From Mycobacterium simulans (GTDB taxonomy: Bacteria > Actinomycetota > Actinomycetes > Mycobacteriales > Mycobacteriaceae), in the NCBI RefSeq assembly GCF_900232995.1, contig NZ_OCVX01000003.1, positions 1,077,778 through 1,141,777 on the forward strand: a DNA stretch of 64,000 bases, read 5' to 3'. A program made the position numbers and the translations under genes. Within the stretch, counting starts at the first letter, position 1. Each line of letters opens with the position of its first letter. The notes below the pieces were generated by a model. It ran no database searches and was not told the DNA's origin. It saw nothing but the letters and a program-made list of their open reading frames with translations. Positions 16,904 to 26,230 of this stretch are shown here, piece after piece.

Positions 16904-18454
16904 GTGGGCTGGCGGGTCAGCGATGCTTCCTGGGTGAAATCCGACGAACCTTCCGCGACCGCAACGCCGAGGAGTTTGCGCGGCCCATTTCCCGGCTCGT
17001 TTCCCGGTCCCACCGAACTTGCCGCACGCACGCCGATCGACCGCGACCGCGCCATCGACGTCATCCGGATCACGGCCCTGATCGGCGTGGTGATCGGCCA
17101 CACCGTGATGGCAACCAGCGTTATCCGCGATGGCGTGCTCATCTGGGACAACCTGCTTACTACCTCGGCCACATTTCGGGCGTTGACCTGGATTTTTCAG
17201 ATCATGCCGCTGTTCTTTTTTGCCGGTGTTGCGGCGTGCGAGGCGTCGTGGCGGCCGGGCACCAACTGGGGCGGCTGGCTGATGAAACGCTGCACCAGGT
17301 TGTTTCGACCGGTGTTCTACTACCTCGGTTTCTGGGCGATCGCGCTGACCGTGCTGTGCCCGGTGCTGCCCCGGCACGTGTACGAGCCGATTGCCGGCAT
17401 CAGCATTCAATTGTTGTGGTTTCTTGGTGCCTATGTTCTGGTGCTGGCCGCGATGCCGTTGTTGCGGCGAATCACCACATCGGCCCGCCTCGCCGCTGGC
17501 GTCGTCGCGGTCTACGGGGCGGTCGCAATCGTGGATGCGGTCCGGCTGCACTGGCCCGCCACGACGCCGCTCGGTTATCTCAACATGGCGGTGTGGCTCG
17601 TGCCCGGCATGTTCGGGATCGCCTACCGCCGCCAATTGCTCACCGGCCGCGCCGCGCTGGGTACAGCCGTGGCCCTGTTGGCTGTCGACGTCGCACTACT
17701 GCGCTGGGGACCCTATGAGATGAGCCTGGTCGGCGTAGAAGGCCAGCATTTCCCAAATATGAGCCCGCCCTCGCTGCTGTTGGCCGGACACGCAATCATT
17801 CTGAGCGCGTTGGCAATCGCAGCCGCGCCGGCAATCGCCAGATGGGCGCGGCGGCCACGTGTGTGGTGGTGGACCGCGGTAGGAAATTCCGGGGCGATGA
17901 CGCTGTACCTCTGGCACATGCCTGCGCTACTGGGCGTGCATCTGGTCTTCGACGACCTGGGCTATCCGCGCTTTCCCGACCAGCAGCACTTCGTCGTGAT
18001 CAGCGCGGCGCAGCTGGTCATCATGGCCGCCCTCATCGCAGTGCTGTTTACGGCGTTGCGGCCCCTGGAGAACAAACCGCTACCCGGCTGGGATGGCGCC
18101 GCCGCAACCACCTCGCTCTGGCGGGGCACGGCAGCCGGCGTACTGCTATGCGTGGCGGGGGTTGCGACCTTGGCTTCGGTGAAGTGGGGACTCAAAGATG
18201 AGGGACTTGTCTGCGTCGCGGTGATGGTCGCCGCGCTCGTCGCCGCTAGATCGTTTGCCGCGGTGCTGCCACAGCTCACGTCGACCAGGCCGCTCGCCTC
18301 TCCCCAAGGGTCCGTTTCCAGCATTTCGCCAAATCCAGTGCAGTGGAACGCATTACCCGCGATGCCTGCCGATCGCGGTGCGGCTTATGCGAACCACTTG
18401 TCGAGCGCTTCCGGTAGTCCTTTGGTGGTGCCGTCCCCTACCCAAGCGACGTAG
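16904..18454 (+). CDS. Integral membrane acyltransferase (acyltransferase-3 family)
   Basis: A 516-residue polytopic protein of the acyltransferase-3 family, whose members transfer acyl groups to sugars or lipids in the envelope. The family opening RDRAIDVIRITALIGVVIGH, with the conserved His after a membrane helix, lies at about residues 47-66; ten or so hydrophobic segments follow, with FAGVAACEASW and LYLWHMPALLGVHL as further marks. The first 45 residues are poorly hydrophobic, so GTG 16934 is an alternative start. The last 24 codons run antisense through the end of the monooxygenase gene and look non-native, suggesting a lost stop codon. Confidence 0.85.
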   Translation: MGWRVSDASWVKSDEPSATATPRSLRGPFPGSFPGPTELAARTPIDRDRAIDVIRITALIGVVIGHTVMATSVIRDGVLIWDNLLTTSATFRALTWIFQIMPLFFFAGVAACEASWRPGTNWGGWLMKRCTRLFRPVFYYLGFWAIALTVLCPVLPRHVYEPIAGISIQLLWFLGAYVLVLAAMPLLRRITTSARLAAGVVAVYGAVAIVDAVRLHWPATTPLGYLNMAVWLVPGMFGIAYRRQLLTGRAALGTAVALLAVDVALLRWGPYEMSLVGVEGQHFPNMSPPSLLLAGHAIILSALAIAAAPAIARWARRPRVWWWTAVGNSGAMTLYLWHMPALLGVHLVFDDLGYPRFPDQQHFVVISAAQLVIMAALIAVLFTALRPLENKPLPGWDGAAATTSLWRGTAAGVLLCVAGVATLASVKWGLKDEGLVCVAVMVAALVAARSFAAVLPQLTSTRPLASPQGSVSSISPNPVQWNALPAMPADRGAAYANHLSSASGSPLVVPSPTQAT

Positions 18455-19833
18455 CCGTCGGGTCGGACCAATACCGCATCGGGGGCTGCAACCTCGCCGA
18501 ACGCCGGGAGTTGCCAGCCTCCGGTGTAGTGGGCGTCGAGTGCCGATACCCGATGGGCCCAGCGCGTGATGTCAAAATCCCACGGGTAACCGAAGTTGAG
18601 AAGTATGCCGCGGGCCTGGTGCAGGAGCGTGAACAGCCTCGTGGAACCGTCGGAGGTACCCAGGTCGAGGTCCGGCATGCGGCGACCAAGGAGCGGATGG
18701 CCCTCGCCGAAGTCGTAATGGATGTCAAGACCGCACATCATTTCGGCGATCCGCGTGCGAGGTTCTTTCATGCTGAGCAGTTCGGCCACGGTGTCGCGCA
18801 GTGCGTCGACGCGTTCACCGGGCCCGTTGAGTGCGGTTTGGGCCATTGTGTTGTGCAGCACCCGGGTGGCGACGGGATGTCGCTCAGCGTGATACGTGTC
18901 GAGCAGTTCCTCACCGGATGTGCCGTTGACGACTTGCGCCAGTTTCCAGCCCAGGTTCACCGCGTCCTGTATCCCCGTGTTGAGACCTTGCCCGCCGATC
19001 GGAAAGTGGATATGCGCAGCGTCTCCGGCCAGCAGCACACGCCGGTCGCGGTAGGTTGCGGCCTGCCGTGTTGCATCGGTGAAGCGGGAAATCCAAGTGG
19101 CACTGCGTAATCCATAATCGGTGCCACGCGCAGCGGTGAGCGCATTGCTAATGTCGGCCAGAGTGGGTTCACCGGTGTTTCCGACGTGCGGTTCTGTCAC
19201 CATCACCCGCACGGTGTCTTCGCCTTCGAACTCGAAGAACGAGTGAAATCCGCCCTCTCGATGCAGCCCCAAGGGCGGCTCCTCGGTCATCTTGACGTCG
19301 GCAACCAGGCAGCTGGTCGACGGATCCCATCCGGGGAATGCGATGCCGGCCGTTTTGCGGATCAGACTGCGGCCTCCGTCGCACCCCGCGAGGTACGTGG
19401 CTCGCAGAGTCGTCCCGTCCGACAGTGTGACGTCGACACCGGTGGGGTCTTGGGTGAAACCGGTCGCCACACGGCCGTAGCGAATCGGCACGCCCAGCTC
19501 GGCGGTCCACTCGGCAAGGATTTTCTCGACGCGGTATTGCAGCAGTCCGAGCCCGTAATTGTGGCGGGTCGCCAATTCGGAGACGTCGAAGAATATCCCG
19601 GAATAGTGGCCATATTGACCGACGGTGCCTTCGGAGAGAAACCGGTCGGCGATGCCGCGCTGATCGAGCACCTCAATGGTTCGCGGCGTCAGGCCACCAG
19701 CGCGCGAACCAGTCAGATCGCGCGCGGTGCGTCGCTCGACCACAACGACGTCGGCTCCCGCGTGTGCCAGTTCGCCTGCCAGCATCAGCCCAGTCGGGCC
19801 GCCGCCTGCGATCACAACAGCATGTTCAGGCAT
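18385..19833 (-). CDS. FAD-dependent aromatic hydroxylase-type monooxygenase
   Basis: A 482-residue class A flavoprotein monooxygenase (para-hydroxybenzoate hydroxylase/PheA fold). The dinucleotide motif VVIAGGGPTGLMLAGELA opens the protein, GCDGGRSLIRKTAG is the DG motif, and VLLAGDAAHIHFPIGGQGLN with TGIQDAVNLGWKLA is the GD motif. The C-terminal part resembles the thioredoxin-like tail of this group (VRPDGYVAWVGDG). Such enzymes hydroxylate phenolic or polyketide substrates with NAD(P)H and O2. It is divergent from the amidohydrolase gene across a region with a 21-bp palindrome. Confidence 0.92.
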   Translation of the reverse strand: MPEHAVVIAGGGPTGLMLAGELAHAGADVVVVERRTARDLTGSRAGGLTPRTIEVLDQRGIADRFLSEGTVGQYGHYSGIFFDVSELATRHNYGLGLLQYRVEKILAEWTAELGVPIRYGRVATGFTQDPTGVDVTLSDGTTLRATYLAGCDGGRSLIRKTAGIAFPGWDPSTSCLVADVKMTEEPPLGLHREGGFHSFFEFEGEDTVRVMVTEPHVGNTGEPTLADISNALTAARGTDYGLRSATWISRFTDATRQAATYRDRRVLLAGDAAHIHFPIGGQGLNTGIQDAVNLGWKLAQVVNGTSGEELLDTYHAERHPVATRVLHNTMAQTALNGPGERVDALRDTVAELLSMKEPRTRIAEMMCGLDIHYDFGEGHPLLGRRMPDLDLGTSDGSTRLFTLLHQARGILLNFGYPWDFDITRWAHRVSALDAHYTGGWQLPAFGEVAAPDAVLVRPDGYVAWVGDGTTKGLPEALDKWFA

Positions 19834-19929
19834 CCACCCTCCAGCCGTGATGACTCGTAGGCCCCCTGTGCACCAATAGCATTTTGCGATTCATTGACTC
19901 GATAGCCGGTGACGCATACGGTTAAGACA

Positions 19930-19950
19930 TACGCTACTACGCGTAGCGTA
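19930..19950. promoter_or_regulatory. Operator-like palindrome TACGCTAC-N5-GTAGCGTA
   Basis: Perfect 8-bp arms TACGCTAC and GTAGCGTA flank TACGC, in the 191-bp region between the divergent monooxygenase (start 19833) and amidohydrolase (start 20025) genes. The size and symmetry fit a TetR- or GntR-type regulator. No regulator gene is adjacent, so the protein that binds must be encoded elsewhere. Confidence 0.6.
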
Positions 19951-20024
19951 ATAACGATTCAATCCGGGTTTGCCGCCCCGTCTCGCGTCACAGCCAGGCG
20001 ACCAAGAAAGATTCAGAGGAAGTC

Positions 20025-21785
20025 ATGTTCGACCTGAAGATCATCGGCGGCACTGTCGTCGACGGCACCGGCGCGCCGCGCTTTCAAGCCGACATCGGAA
20101 TCAAGGACGGCACGATCATCGAGGTTGGCCGCCGCGGCGCCGACGATCCCACGCTGGCCGGCGCGGCGGCGCAGACAATTGACGCGACGGGTCATGTGGT
20201 AGCGCCTGGCTTCGTCGATATCCACACCCACTACGACGGTCAAGTGAGTTGGGACAGCATGCTCGAGCCGTCCAGCGGTCATGGGGTCACGACGGTGGTC
20301 ACCGGCAACTGCGGCGTCGGTTTCGCGCCCGTGCGGCCCGGTACCGAGGACTGGCTGATCAAGTTGATGGAAGGTGTGGAGGACATTCCCGGTACCGCAC
20401 TCACCGAGGGAATCGCGTGGGGCTGGGAGACCTATCCCGAGTACCTCGATGCGATTGGCAAGCAGCAGTTTTCGATCGATGTCGGCAGCCAGATCGCCCA
20501 CGGCGCGGTTCGCGCCTACGCGATGGGCGAGCGCGGCGCCCGCAACGAACCCGCTAGGGCCGACGACATTGCCGCAATGAGCCGGCTGGTCACCGAAGCG
20601 ATGGAAGCGGGTGCATTGGGTTTTTCGACGTCCCGCACGCTGGCCCACCGGGCGATGGATGGCGAACCCGTGCCCGGGACGTTCGCCGCCGAGGAAGAGC
20701 TGTTCGGCCTTGGCCGTGCCATGGCAGCCGGTGGTCAGGGTGTCTTCGAGCTGGCCCCGCAGGGCGCCGCGGGCGAGGACATCGTCGGCCCGAAGAAGGA
20801 ACTGGAATGGATGCGCCGGTTGGGCGGCGAAATCGACCGACCGCTCTCGTTCGCTCTCATTCAGGTGGATGCCGATCCGAATCTGTGGCGAGAGCAGCTG
20901 GACCTCTCGGCCGATGCACACGCGGCAGGCAGTCGACTGTATCCGCAGATCGCGGCGCGTCCTTTCGGAATGATGATCGGATTTGCAGGGCATCACGGCT
21001 TCAGCCATCGGCCCACCTACCGCCGGCTCAAGGAGGAATGCGGCCGCGAAGAGCTCGCGGAGCGCCTCACCGACCCCGTGGTCAAGGCCGCGATCCTGTC
21101 CGAGGACGACCTGCCCATCGACCCAACCGTGTTGTTCGACGGAATGTTCGCCTTCGTGCAGCATTCGCTGGAACGTCTCTATGCGCTCGGTGCCCCGCCA
21201 GACTACGAGCCAACACCCGATCGCCCCGTTGCCGCGATTGCCAGGGCGCGCGGCGAGGACCCGCTGGCGACCCTCTACGACCTCATGCTCGAGTCCAATG
21301 CCACCGCCATGTTGATGCTGCCGCTGTTCAACTACGCCGACGGCAACCACGACGCGATCCGGGAGATGATGCTGCACCCGGCCGGCGTGCTGGGCCTGTC
21401 CGACGGGGGCGCGCACTGCGGAATGATCTGCGACGCTTCCTATCCCACCTTCCTGCTAACGCATTGGGCGCGCGACCGTCACCGCGGCGAGAAGCTGTCG
21501 CTCGAATATGTGATCCGTAAACAGTCCCGCGATACGGCACACCTGTTCGGGCTCACCGACCGCGGCACGATCGAGGTTGGCAAGAAGGCCGACATCAACG
21601 TGATCGATATGGACGCATTGACACTGCATCCCGCGGCCATGGCCTACGACCTGCCGGCAGGTGGGCGCCGAATCCTGCAGGGTGCAAGGGGATACGCGGC
21701 GACGATTGTCAGCGGAACGGTGACCCGTCGCAACGGTCGCGACACCGGGGCACGCCCCGGCCGCCTGGTGCGCGGCGCGCGATAA
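20025..21785 (+). CDS. Amidohydrolase of the N-acyl-D-amino-acid deacylase type
   Basis: A 586-residue amidohydrolase-superfamily enzyme with ATG 20025 after AGAGGAAG. The metal-binding strand reads [13 protein letters not shown] (His67, His69), followed by the characteristic [20 protein letters not shown]; downstream [20 protein letters not shown] supplies the C-terminal metal and barrel elements. The closest family I recognise is D-aminoacylase/N-acyl-D-amino-acid deacylase, whose members hydrolyse amide bonds; the real substrate is not predictable. It heads a three-gene catabolic operon with a Rieske oxygenase 12 bp downstream and a KstD-like flavoprotein after that. Confidence 0.9.
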   Translation: MFDLKIIGGTVVDGTGAPRFQADIGIKDGTIIEVGRRGADDPTLAGAAAQTIDATGHVVAPGFVDIHTHYDGQVSWDSMLEPSSGHGVTTVVTGNCGVGFAPVRPGTEDWLIKLMEGVEDIPGTALTEGIAWGWETYPEYLDAIGKQQFSIDVGSQIAHGAVRAYAMGERGARNEPARADDIAAMSRLVTEAMEAGALGFSTSRTLAHRAMDGEPVPGTFAAEEELFGLGRAMAAGGQGVFELAPQGAAGEDIVGPKKELEWMRRLGGEIDRPLSFALIQVDADPNLWREQLDLSADAHAAGSRLYPQIAARPFGMMIGFAGHHGFSHRPTYRRLKEECGREELAERLTDPVVKAAILSEDDLPIDPTVLFDGMFAFVQHSLERLYALGAPPDYEPTPDRPVAAIARARGEDPLATLYDLMLESNATAMLMLPLFNYADGNHDAIREMMLHPAGVLGLSDGGAHCGMICDASYPTFLLTHWARDRHRGEKLSLEYVIRKQSRDTAHLFGLTDRGTIEVGKKADINVIDMDALTLHPAAMAYDLPAGGRRILQGARGYAATIVSGTVTRRNGRDTGARPGRLVRGAR

Positions 21786-21797
21786 GGACAGCGGCCC

Positions 21798-23141
21798 ATG
21801 GACGTGGCTGCCGGTAATCCGGCCCGCACCCGCGACGAGGACGCGATCGGCACGCCGCCCGTGTCCCCGACGCTGGTGCCGGCCGAGCGCTATTACTCTG
21901 CGGAGTTCGCCGCGCTTGAGACCGAACGGATGTGGCCGAAGGTGTGGCAGATCGCCTGCATGGTCGACCACGTTTGGCAACCGGGTGACTACTTCGAATA
22001 CCGCTGTGGGCCATACGGAGTACTGATCGTCCGCGGTGACGACGGCGTACTGCGCGCATTCCAGAATGCCTGTCGCCACCGCGGCAATTCGCTATGTGTG
22101 GGGTCGGGCTCGGGACTGCGCGAGATCAAATGCGGCTACCACGGCTGGACTTGGGATCTGGCCGGTGTGCTCAAGCGCGTGCCCAACCGCAAGGGCTTCG
22201 GCTCGTTACGAATGTCGGATTTCCCACTGGTGCCGGCGCGGGTCGAGGTGTGGGAGGGTCTCGTCTTCATTAACCTCGACGTCAACGCGGCGCCGTTGCT
22301 TGAGTACCTGGAGCAGGTGCCCGACGACATCGCCTGGTGCAACCTCGGCGACTTCCGCTGTTACGCCACGCTCACCGTCGAGGTCGAAGCCAATTGGAAG
22401 ACCATCGCGGACGGCTACAGCGAGACCTATCACATTCAGACCCTGCATCCCGAATTACTGCGCTGCGTCGACGATATCCATGCACCACAACGTATCTGGG
22501 GCCACACCGGCAAGTCAGATCAGCCCTACGGCGTCCAGAGTCCACGCTTTGACGGCGCGTTGAGCGACGAAGAGGTTTGGGACGCCTACGTTTACACGCA
22601 AGGCGCGCTTATGGGTGCAGCCGAAGGCACGCCGTTCCCCGCCGACGAACGCCTTCCCGGGCAGACGGTTCAGGATGTGATTGCGGCACGCACCAGGGCG
22701 TTTGCGGTAACGCGCGGAGTCGATCTCGACTGGGCCGACACCGACCGGATTACCCGGCTGCATCAGTACAACGTGTTCCCGAACATGACGTTCTTGGCCA
22801 ACGCCGACCACTTGACGATCATGTGCTCGCGGCCCGGGCCCGATCCCGATCATGGCGAGATGGTCATGTTCCTGATGACGCGGCTGCCGCCCGGCGCACC
22901 GCACACCAAGCCGACGGACATCCGAATGTCTGCCACGGAAGCCGAGCCGGGTGTCGTTCTGACGCAGGACATCCAGCTGCTCCCGGGATTACAGCGCGGC
23001 CTGCACCAGCCTGGCTTCACCCACCTCGTGCTGTCGAGTGAGGAGCGACGCGTGATCAACATGCACCGCAACCTCGAGCACTACCTCGACCTGCCGGAGC
23101 CGGAGCGGATGACTGACGGCGGCCCCTCGGTGAAGACCTAA
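21798..23141 (+). CDS. Rieske aromatic-ring-hydroxylating oxygenase, alpha subunit
   Basis: A 447-residue oxygenase alpha subunit with both cofactor sites visible. The Rieske [2Fe-2S] site is CRH (Cys92, His94) and CGYH (Cys112, His115). The mononuclear iron region is DGYSETYHIQTLHPE. These enzymes add oxygen to aromatic or alicyclic rings, receiving electrons from a separate reductase that is not encoded nearby. It follows the amidohydrolase by 12 bp and precedes a KstD-like flavoprotein, so the three probably act in one degradation route for a ring compound. Confidence 0.92.
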   Translation: MDVAAGNPARTRDEDAIGTPPVSPTLVPAERYYSAEFAALETERMWPKVWQIACMVDHVWQPGDYFEYRCGPYGVLIVRGDDGVLRAFQNACRHRGNSLCVGSGSGLREIKCGYHGWTWDLAGVLKRVPNRKGFGSLRMSDFPLVPARVEVWEGLVFINLDVNAAPLLEYLEQVPDDIAWCNLGDFRCYATLTVEVEANWKTIADGYSETYHIQTLHPELLRCVDDIHAPQRIWGHTGKSDQPYGVQSPRFDGALSDEEVWDAYVYTQGALMGAAEGTPFPADERLPGQTVQDVIAARTRAFAVTRGVDLDWADTDRITRLHQYNVFPNMTFLANADHLTIMCSRPGPDPDHGEMVMFLMTRLPPGAPHTKPTDIRMSATEAEPGVVLTQDIQLLPGLQRGLHQPGFTHLVLSSEERRVINMHRNLEHYLDLPEPERMTDGGPSVKT

Positions 23142-23236
23142 GTGGCCAGTGGCCGCGAGTGTTCACAGTTGTACAGGTTCTACGGCGCGTCGGTGTGCAG
23201 ACACGCACACTCGCGGGCTGTCTACAGTTAGATCCC

Positions 23237-24832
23237 GTGACCGTTGACGAATCCGCCGACGTTGTGGTGGTCGGCTTTGGTGCGGCAGGTGCGTGCGCGG
23301 CTATCGCCGCCCGCGAACATGGTGCGGAGGTCATCGCGCTAGACCGCGCCAACGGCGGCGGGGCCACCGCAATGTCGGGCGGAATTATCTACGCCGGCGC
23401 CGGTACGACGATTCAGAGGCAGGCCGGCGTCCGCGACAGCTTCGAGCAGATGCTGACCTACCTTCGCCTCGAGGTGGGCGACGCCGTCAGCGAGGCGACG
23501 TTGGCAGCATTCGTGCGCGACAGCCCGGAAATGATCGACTGGCTGATCAAGTACGGCGTCCCGTTCGATTCCACGTTGTGTCCCTACAAGACATCCTTTC
23601 CCAACAATCGCTACTACCTGTATCACTCGGGCAACGAGAACGCCGGAGCATTCCGCTGCCACACCCCGCCCGTGCAGCGCGGACATCGCGTGAAGGGAAG
23701 GGGGACATCCGGTAAGAAGCTGTACGGGCCTCTAGCTAAATCTGCACTGGCCCTTGGTGTTCGGCTTCGGCCGCACACGGTTGTGACGCGGCTTGTCCAG
23801 GATTCCTCCGGCCGGGTTACCGGGGTGGACGCCATGACAATGAACCACGCGCCGCCGCGTATCCGCCGCTTGTATGCCGAGACGGCGGCCCTTTCGGCCA
23901 AACCTGGCATCTACTACCCACCGCTGCGCCGGTTGATGGAACACCGCCTCCGCAAGCTCGAGCAACGCTACGCACGGCCCGTGCGGATCAACGCGCGACG
24001 CGCGGTAATCATCTGCGCCGGTGGCTTTATCGCGAATACCGAATGGATTCAACGGTTTGCGCCGCAATACTCAAACGGGCTGCAACTGGGGACCAGCGGT
24101 GACGATGGCAGCGGCATCGCGCTTGCGCAGAGCGCTGGAGCGGTCGTAGAGCGGATGGACAACATTTCGGCTTGGCGCTTCATTACGCCGCCGAGTGCAT
24201 TCATCAGCGCCATCATCGTCGATGAGCTGGGGCAGCGCATCATCGATGAGAGTCGATATGGCGCGGCGGTCGGGCAAGCCATGGTGCGAGACCACGGTGG
24301 TAACGGATGGCTGCTCGCCGATGCCGCGCTGATGCGAGAGGCCCGACGCCAAATGATCAAGCAGCCATTGTGGTTTCAGCGCGCGCAGTCCACGGCGCTG
24401 ATCTACGCGGACTCGGTAAAGGCTCCCTCCTTGCGTGCGGTCGCACTGGCTGCCGGCATTGATCCGGAAGGACTCTCGGAGACCGTCAAGGCACACAACG
24501 ACGCCTTTGACTCCGAGGCGCCGGACCCAGCCGGGAAACCCGCCGAATTTGTTCGTCCCATTTCGCAGCCGCCGTATACGCTCCTGAACATCTCGGTACG
24601 GCGAAGCCTGCTCAATCCCACGCCGATGCTTACCCTCGGCGGTATCCGAGTCAGTGAAGACACCGGAGCGGTGGTCAACGAATCCGGCAGGCCGATTCCT
24701 GGCCTATTCAGCGCGGGACGCACCGCAATCGGGATCTGCTCCAATTCCTATGTCAGCGGGTTATCGCTGGCCGACTGCGTCTTCGCCGGTCGGCGTGCCG
24801 GGACGCACGCCGCTCAGACAGCATCCGGCTGA
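23237..24832 (+). CDS. FAD-dependent dehydrogenase, 3-ketosteroid-delta1-dehydrogenase/fumarate reductase type
   Basis: A 531-residue FAD flavoprotein. The GTG at 23237 is chosen because the FAD motif follows at once (ADVVVVGFGAAGACAAIAAR); the frame is open back to a GTG at 23159, but that stretch looks intergenic. Other marks are GGATAMSGGIIYAGAG, ARRAVIICAGGFIANTEW, and the C-terminal IPGLFSAGRTAIGICSNSYV of the fumarate-reductase/KstD family. The family introduces or removes a double bond next to a carbonyl in steroids and organic acids. Third gene of the 20025 cluster, after a 95-bp gap. Confidence 0.88.
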   Translation: MTVDESADVVVVGFGAAGACAAIAAREHGAEVIALDRANGGGATAMSGGIIYAGAGTTIQRQAGVRDSFEQMLTYLRLEVGDAVSEATLAAFVRDSPEMIDWLIKYGVPFDSTLCPYKTSFPNNRYYLYHSGNENAGAFRCHTPPVQRGHRVKGRGTSGKKLYGPLAKSALALGVRLRPHTVVTRLVQDSSGRVTGVDAMTMNHAPPRIRRLYAETAALSAKPGIYYPPLRRLMEHRLRKLEQRYARPVRINARRAVIICAGGFIANTEWIQRFAPQYSNGLQLGTSGDDGSGIALAQSAGAVVERMDNISAWRFITPPSAFISAIIVDELGQRIIDESRYGAAVGQAMVRDHGGNGWLLADAALMREARRQMIKQPLWFQRAQSTALIYADSVKAPSLRAVALAAGIDPEGLSETVKAHNDAFDSEAPDPAGKPAEFVRPISQPPYTLLNISVRRSLLNPTPMLTLGGIRVSEDTGAVVNESGRPIPGLFSAGRTAIGICSNSYVSGLSLADCVFAGRRAGTHAAQTASG

Positions 24833-24845
24833 GATGATGAGGCCC

Positions 24846-25322
24846 ATGACAGTTGCGTTGGATTCGGCGTCGGATTCGGCGGTGGGCGTCGACAGTGACA
24901 CGGTCGCGGGCTCGATAGCCACCACGGACAGTCTCGCGGTCGCGGGATCGGTGGCGACCGCGGGCAGCGTCGCAGTGGCGGGGGCTGCTAGCACCGCCGG
25001 CAGCGTCGCGGTGGCGGGCTCAATTGCAACCGCGGGCAGCGTCGCGGTCGCAGGCTCGGCAGCCACCGCGGGCAGCGTCGCGGTCGCAGGCTCGGCAGCC
25101 ACCGCGGGCAGCGTCGCGGTGATCGTCAGCCTGCTGACCGTCTTATGCGTGATGGTCCGCGAATGCGTGGCATGCCTGGCATGCATCGCCTGCACACGAT
25201 GTGTTGCCTGCATCGGGTGCGTACGCTGCACCGACTGCGTGGGGTGCATTGGCTGCGTGAATTGCTCGGGACTACGGAATGTCAAGGGCGCGACAAACCT
25301 TCACGCGCAGCCCGTTGCATGA
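24846..25322 (+). CDS. 12-residue-repeat protein ending in a cysteine ladder
   Basis: A 158-residue protein with ATG 24846 after GATGAGG (ATG 24834 and 24837 are in-frame alternatives). Residues 31-90 are five near-perfect 12-residue units, AVAGSxATAGSV, encoded by 36-bp direct DNA repeats; a sixth, divergent unit precedes them. After a short hydrophobic stretch (VSLLTVL) residues 107-140 place a cysteine at every third position, twelve in a row (CVACLACIACTRCVAC, then CIGCVRCTDCVGC), ending CVNCSGLRN. The 12-residue period appears to continue through the Cys block. A beta-solenoid with one face of cysteines is my inference. I recall related Cys-rich mycobacterial proteins but no function. 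It overlaps the convergent hydrolase gene by 41 bp. Confidence 0.65.
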   Translation: MTVALDSASDSAVGVDSDTVAGSIATTDSLAVAGSVATAGSVAVAGAASTAGSVAVAGSIATAGSVAVAGSAATAGSVAVAGSAATAGSVAVIVSLLTVLCVMVRECVACLACIACTRCVACIGCVRCTDCVGCIGCVNCSGLRNVKGATNLHAQPVA

Positions 25323-26226
25323 CCAGACGGACGCCGGCCACGACCAAGTCGGGTTGGTGGACCTGGATGTAGTGGTCGCTGCCAGTCGCGAAGATGTGCG
25401 GTGTTTGTGGCCGCAGCGCCACGAGGTCTGTCGCCGCTTCCTGCCATACCTGTTCCAACTTCGCACCCAGCGCGTCCGGAACGGTCGGGGGAATCGCGAA
25501 CGGCTCGGTCTTCGTCAGGACCATGGTGGGGATGGGCGGGAACGCCGGAGCGGCGGCAACCTCGGCGACACTCCTATCGATATCAACTATTTCGAACGAC
25601 GACGAGTTCGCAAATTGCGGCAAGGGTCCATCCAATGCCTGCCGATAAGCCGGCCAGTCCGAACCCATCAGGCTCGGTATCTCGACGGGAAAGGCGTCGA
25701 CGAACACTACTGCGCGCACCTGATCGGGGTATGTCTGCGCATACAGCCGGGCGAACAGCCCGCCCAGCGAATGCCCGACGAGGACGTAGGGGCCCGGCAC
25801 ATGTGCGGCAGCGAGCAAGGCATGCAGGTCGCCGACTACGTCCCGCGCGGTGCGTGGCATTGGAACCGGTGAACTGCGGTCGGAAATGCTAGGCGGATTG
25901 GAATAGCGCAATGCGCCGGGCCGGTCGTAGGCGCAGACACGGTGGTCGCCGGCAATGCTGGGCAGTACCGCAGGACCTACCGCCGGCGCCGTGGCGTCGG
26001 ACTCGGTCCATGGATCGGACGAGTCGTGGTAGCCGGACTCCAAAATGACGGTGGGGCCGCCCTTTCCGCGACACTCGAGGTAGAGGTGCCGCCCGTTGCC
26101 GATCTCAACCGGCCCGTTGAAGTCGCCCGCCGCGCCCGATGCCGGTGGCCGGCCGCTGTTTACCGATTCGGCGCCGCAACCCACGAGCGCAAGCAGCAAT
26201 CCGGCGGTCAACAGAAATCGGTGCAT
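25282..26226 (-). CDS. Lipoprotein alpha/beta hydrolase
   Basis: A 314-residue exported lipoprotein starting at ATG 26226. The signal MHRFLLTAGLLLALVGC ends in a good lipobox (LVGC), so the mature protein would be anchored by Cys17 on the outer face of the membrane. The catalytic domain shows GPTVILESGYHDSS, the nucleophile elbow LVGHSLGGLFARLY and the His region ATGSDHYIQVHQPDLVV. This is an esterase/lipase or peptidase fold whose substrate cannot be read from sequence. It is convergent with the Cys-ladder gene and is followed upstream, on the same strand, by an SDR remnant. Confidence 0.88.
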   Translation of the reverse strand: MHRFLLTAGLLLALVGCGAESVNSGRPPASGAAGDFNGPVEIGNGRHLYLECRGKGGPTVILESGYHDSSDPWTESDATAPAVGPAVLPSIAGDHRVCAYDRPGALRYSNPPSISDRSSPVPMPRTARDVVGDLHALLAAAHVPGPYVLVGHSLGGLFARLYAQTYPDQVRAVVFVDAFPVEIPSLMGSDWPAYRQALDGPLPQFANSSSFEIVDIDRSVAEVAAAPAFPPIPTMVLTKTEPFAIPPTVPDALGAKLEQVWQEAATDLVALRPQTPHIFATGSDHYIQVHQPDLVVAGVRLVMQRAAREGLSRP

Positions 26227-26230
26227 CGCG

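Noticed and set aside
16306..17172. Minus-strand frame with Pro-Glu-Asp repeats
   Set aside because: The repeats are only the translation of the GATCTTCGG array. The frame lies antisense to DUF5078 and acyltransferase genes and has no ribosome binding site.
20013..21416. 467-codon open frame on the minus strand
   Set aside because: It is antisense to a well-supported amidohydrolase. Its residues show no family motif and reflect the codon bias of the opposite strand.
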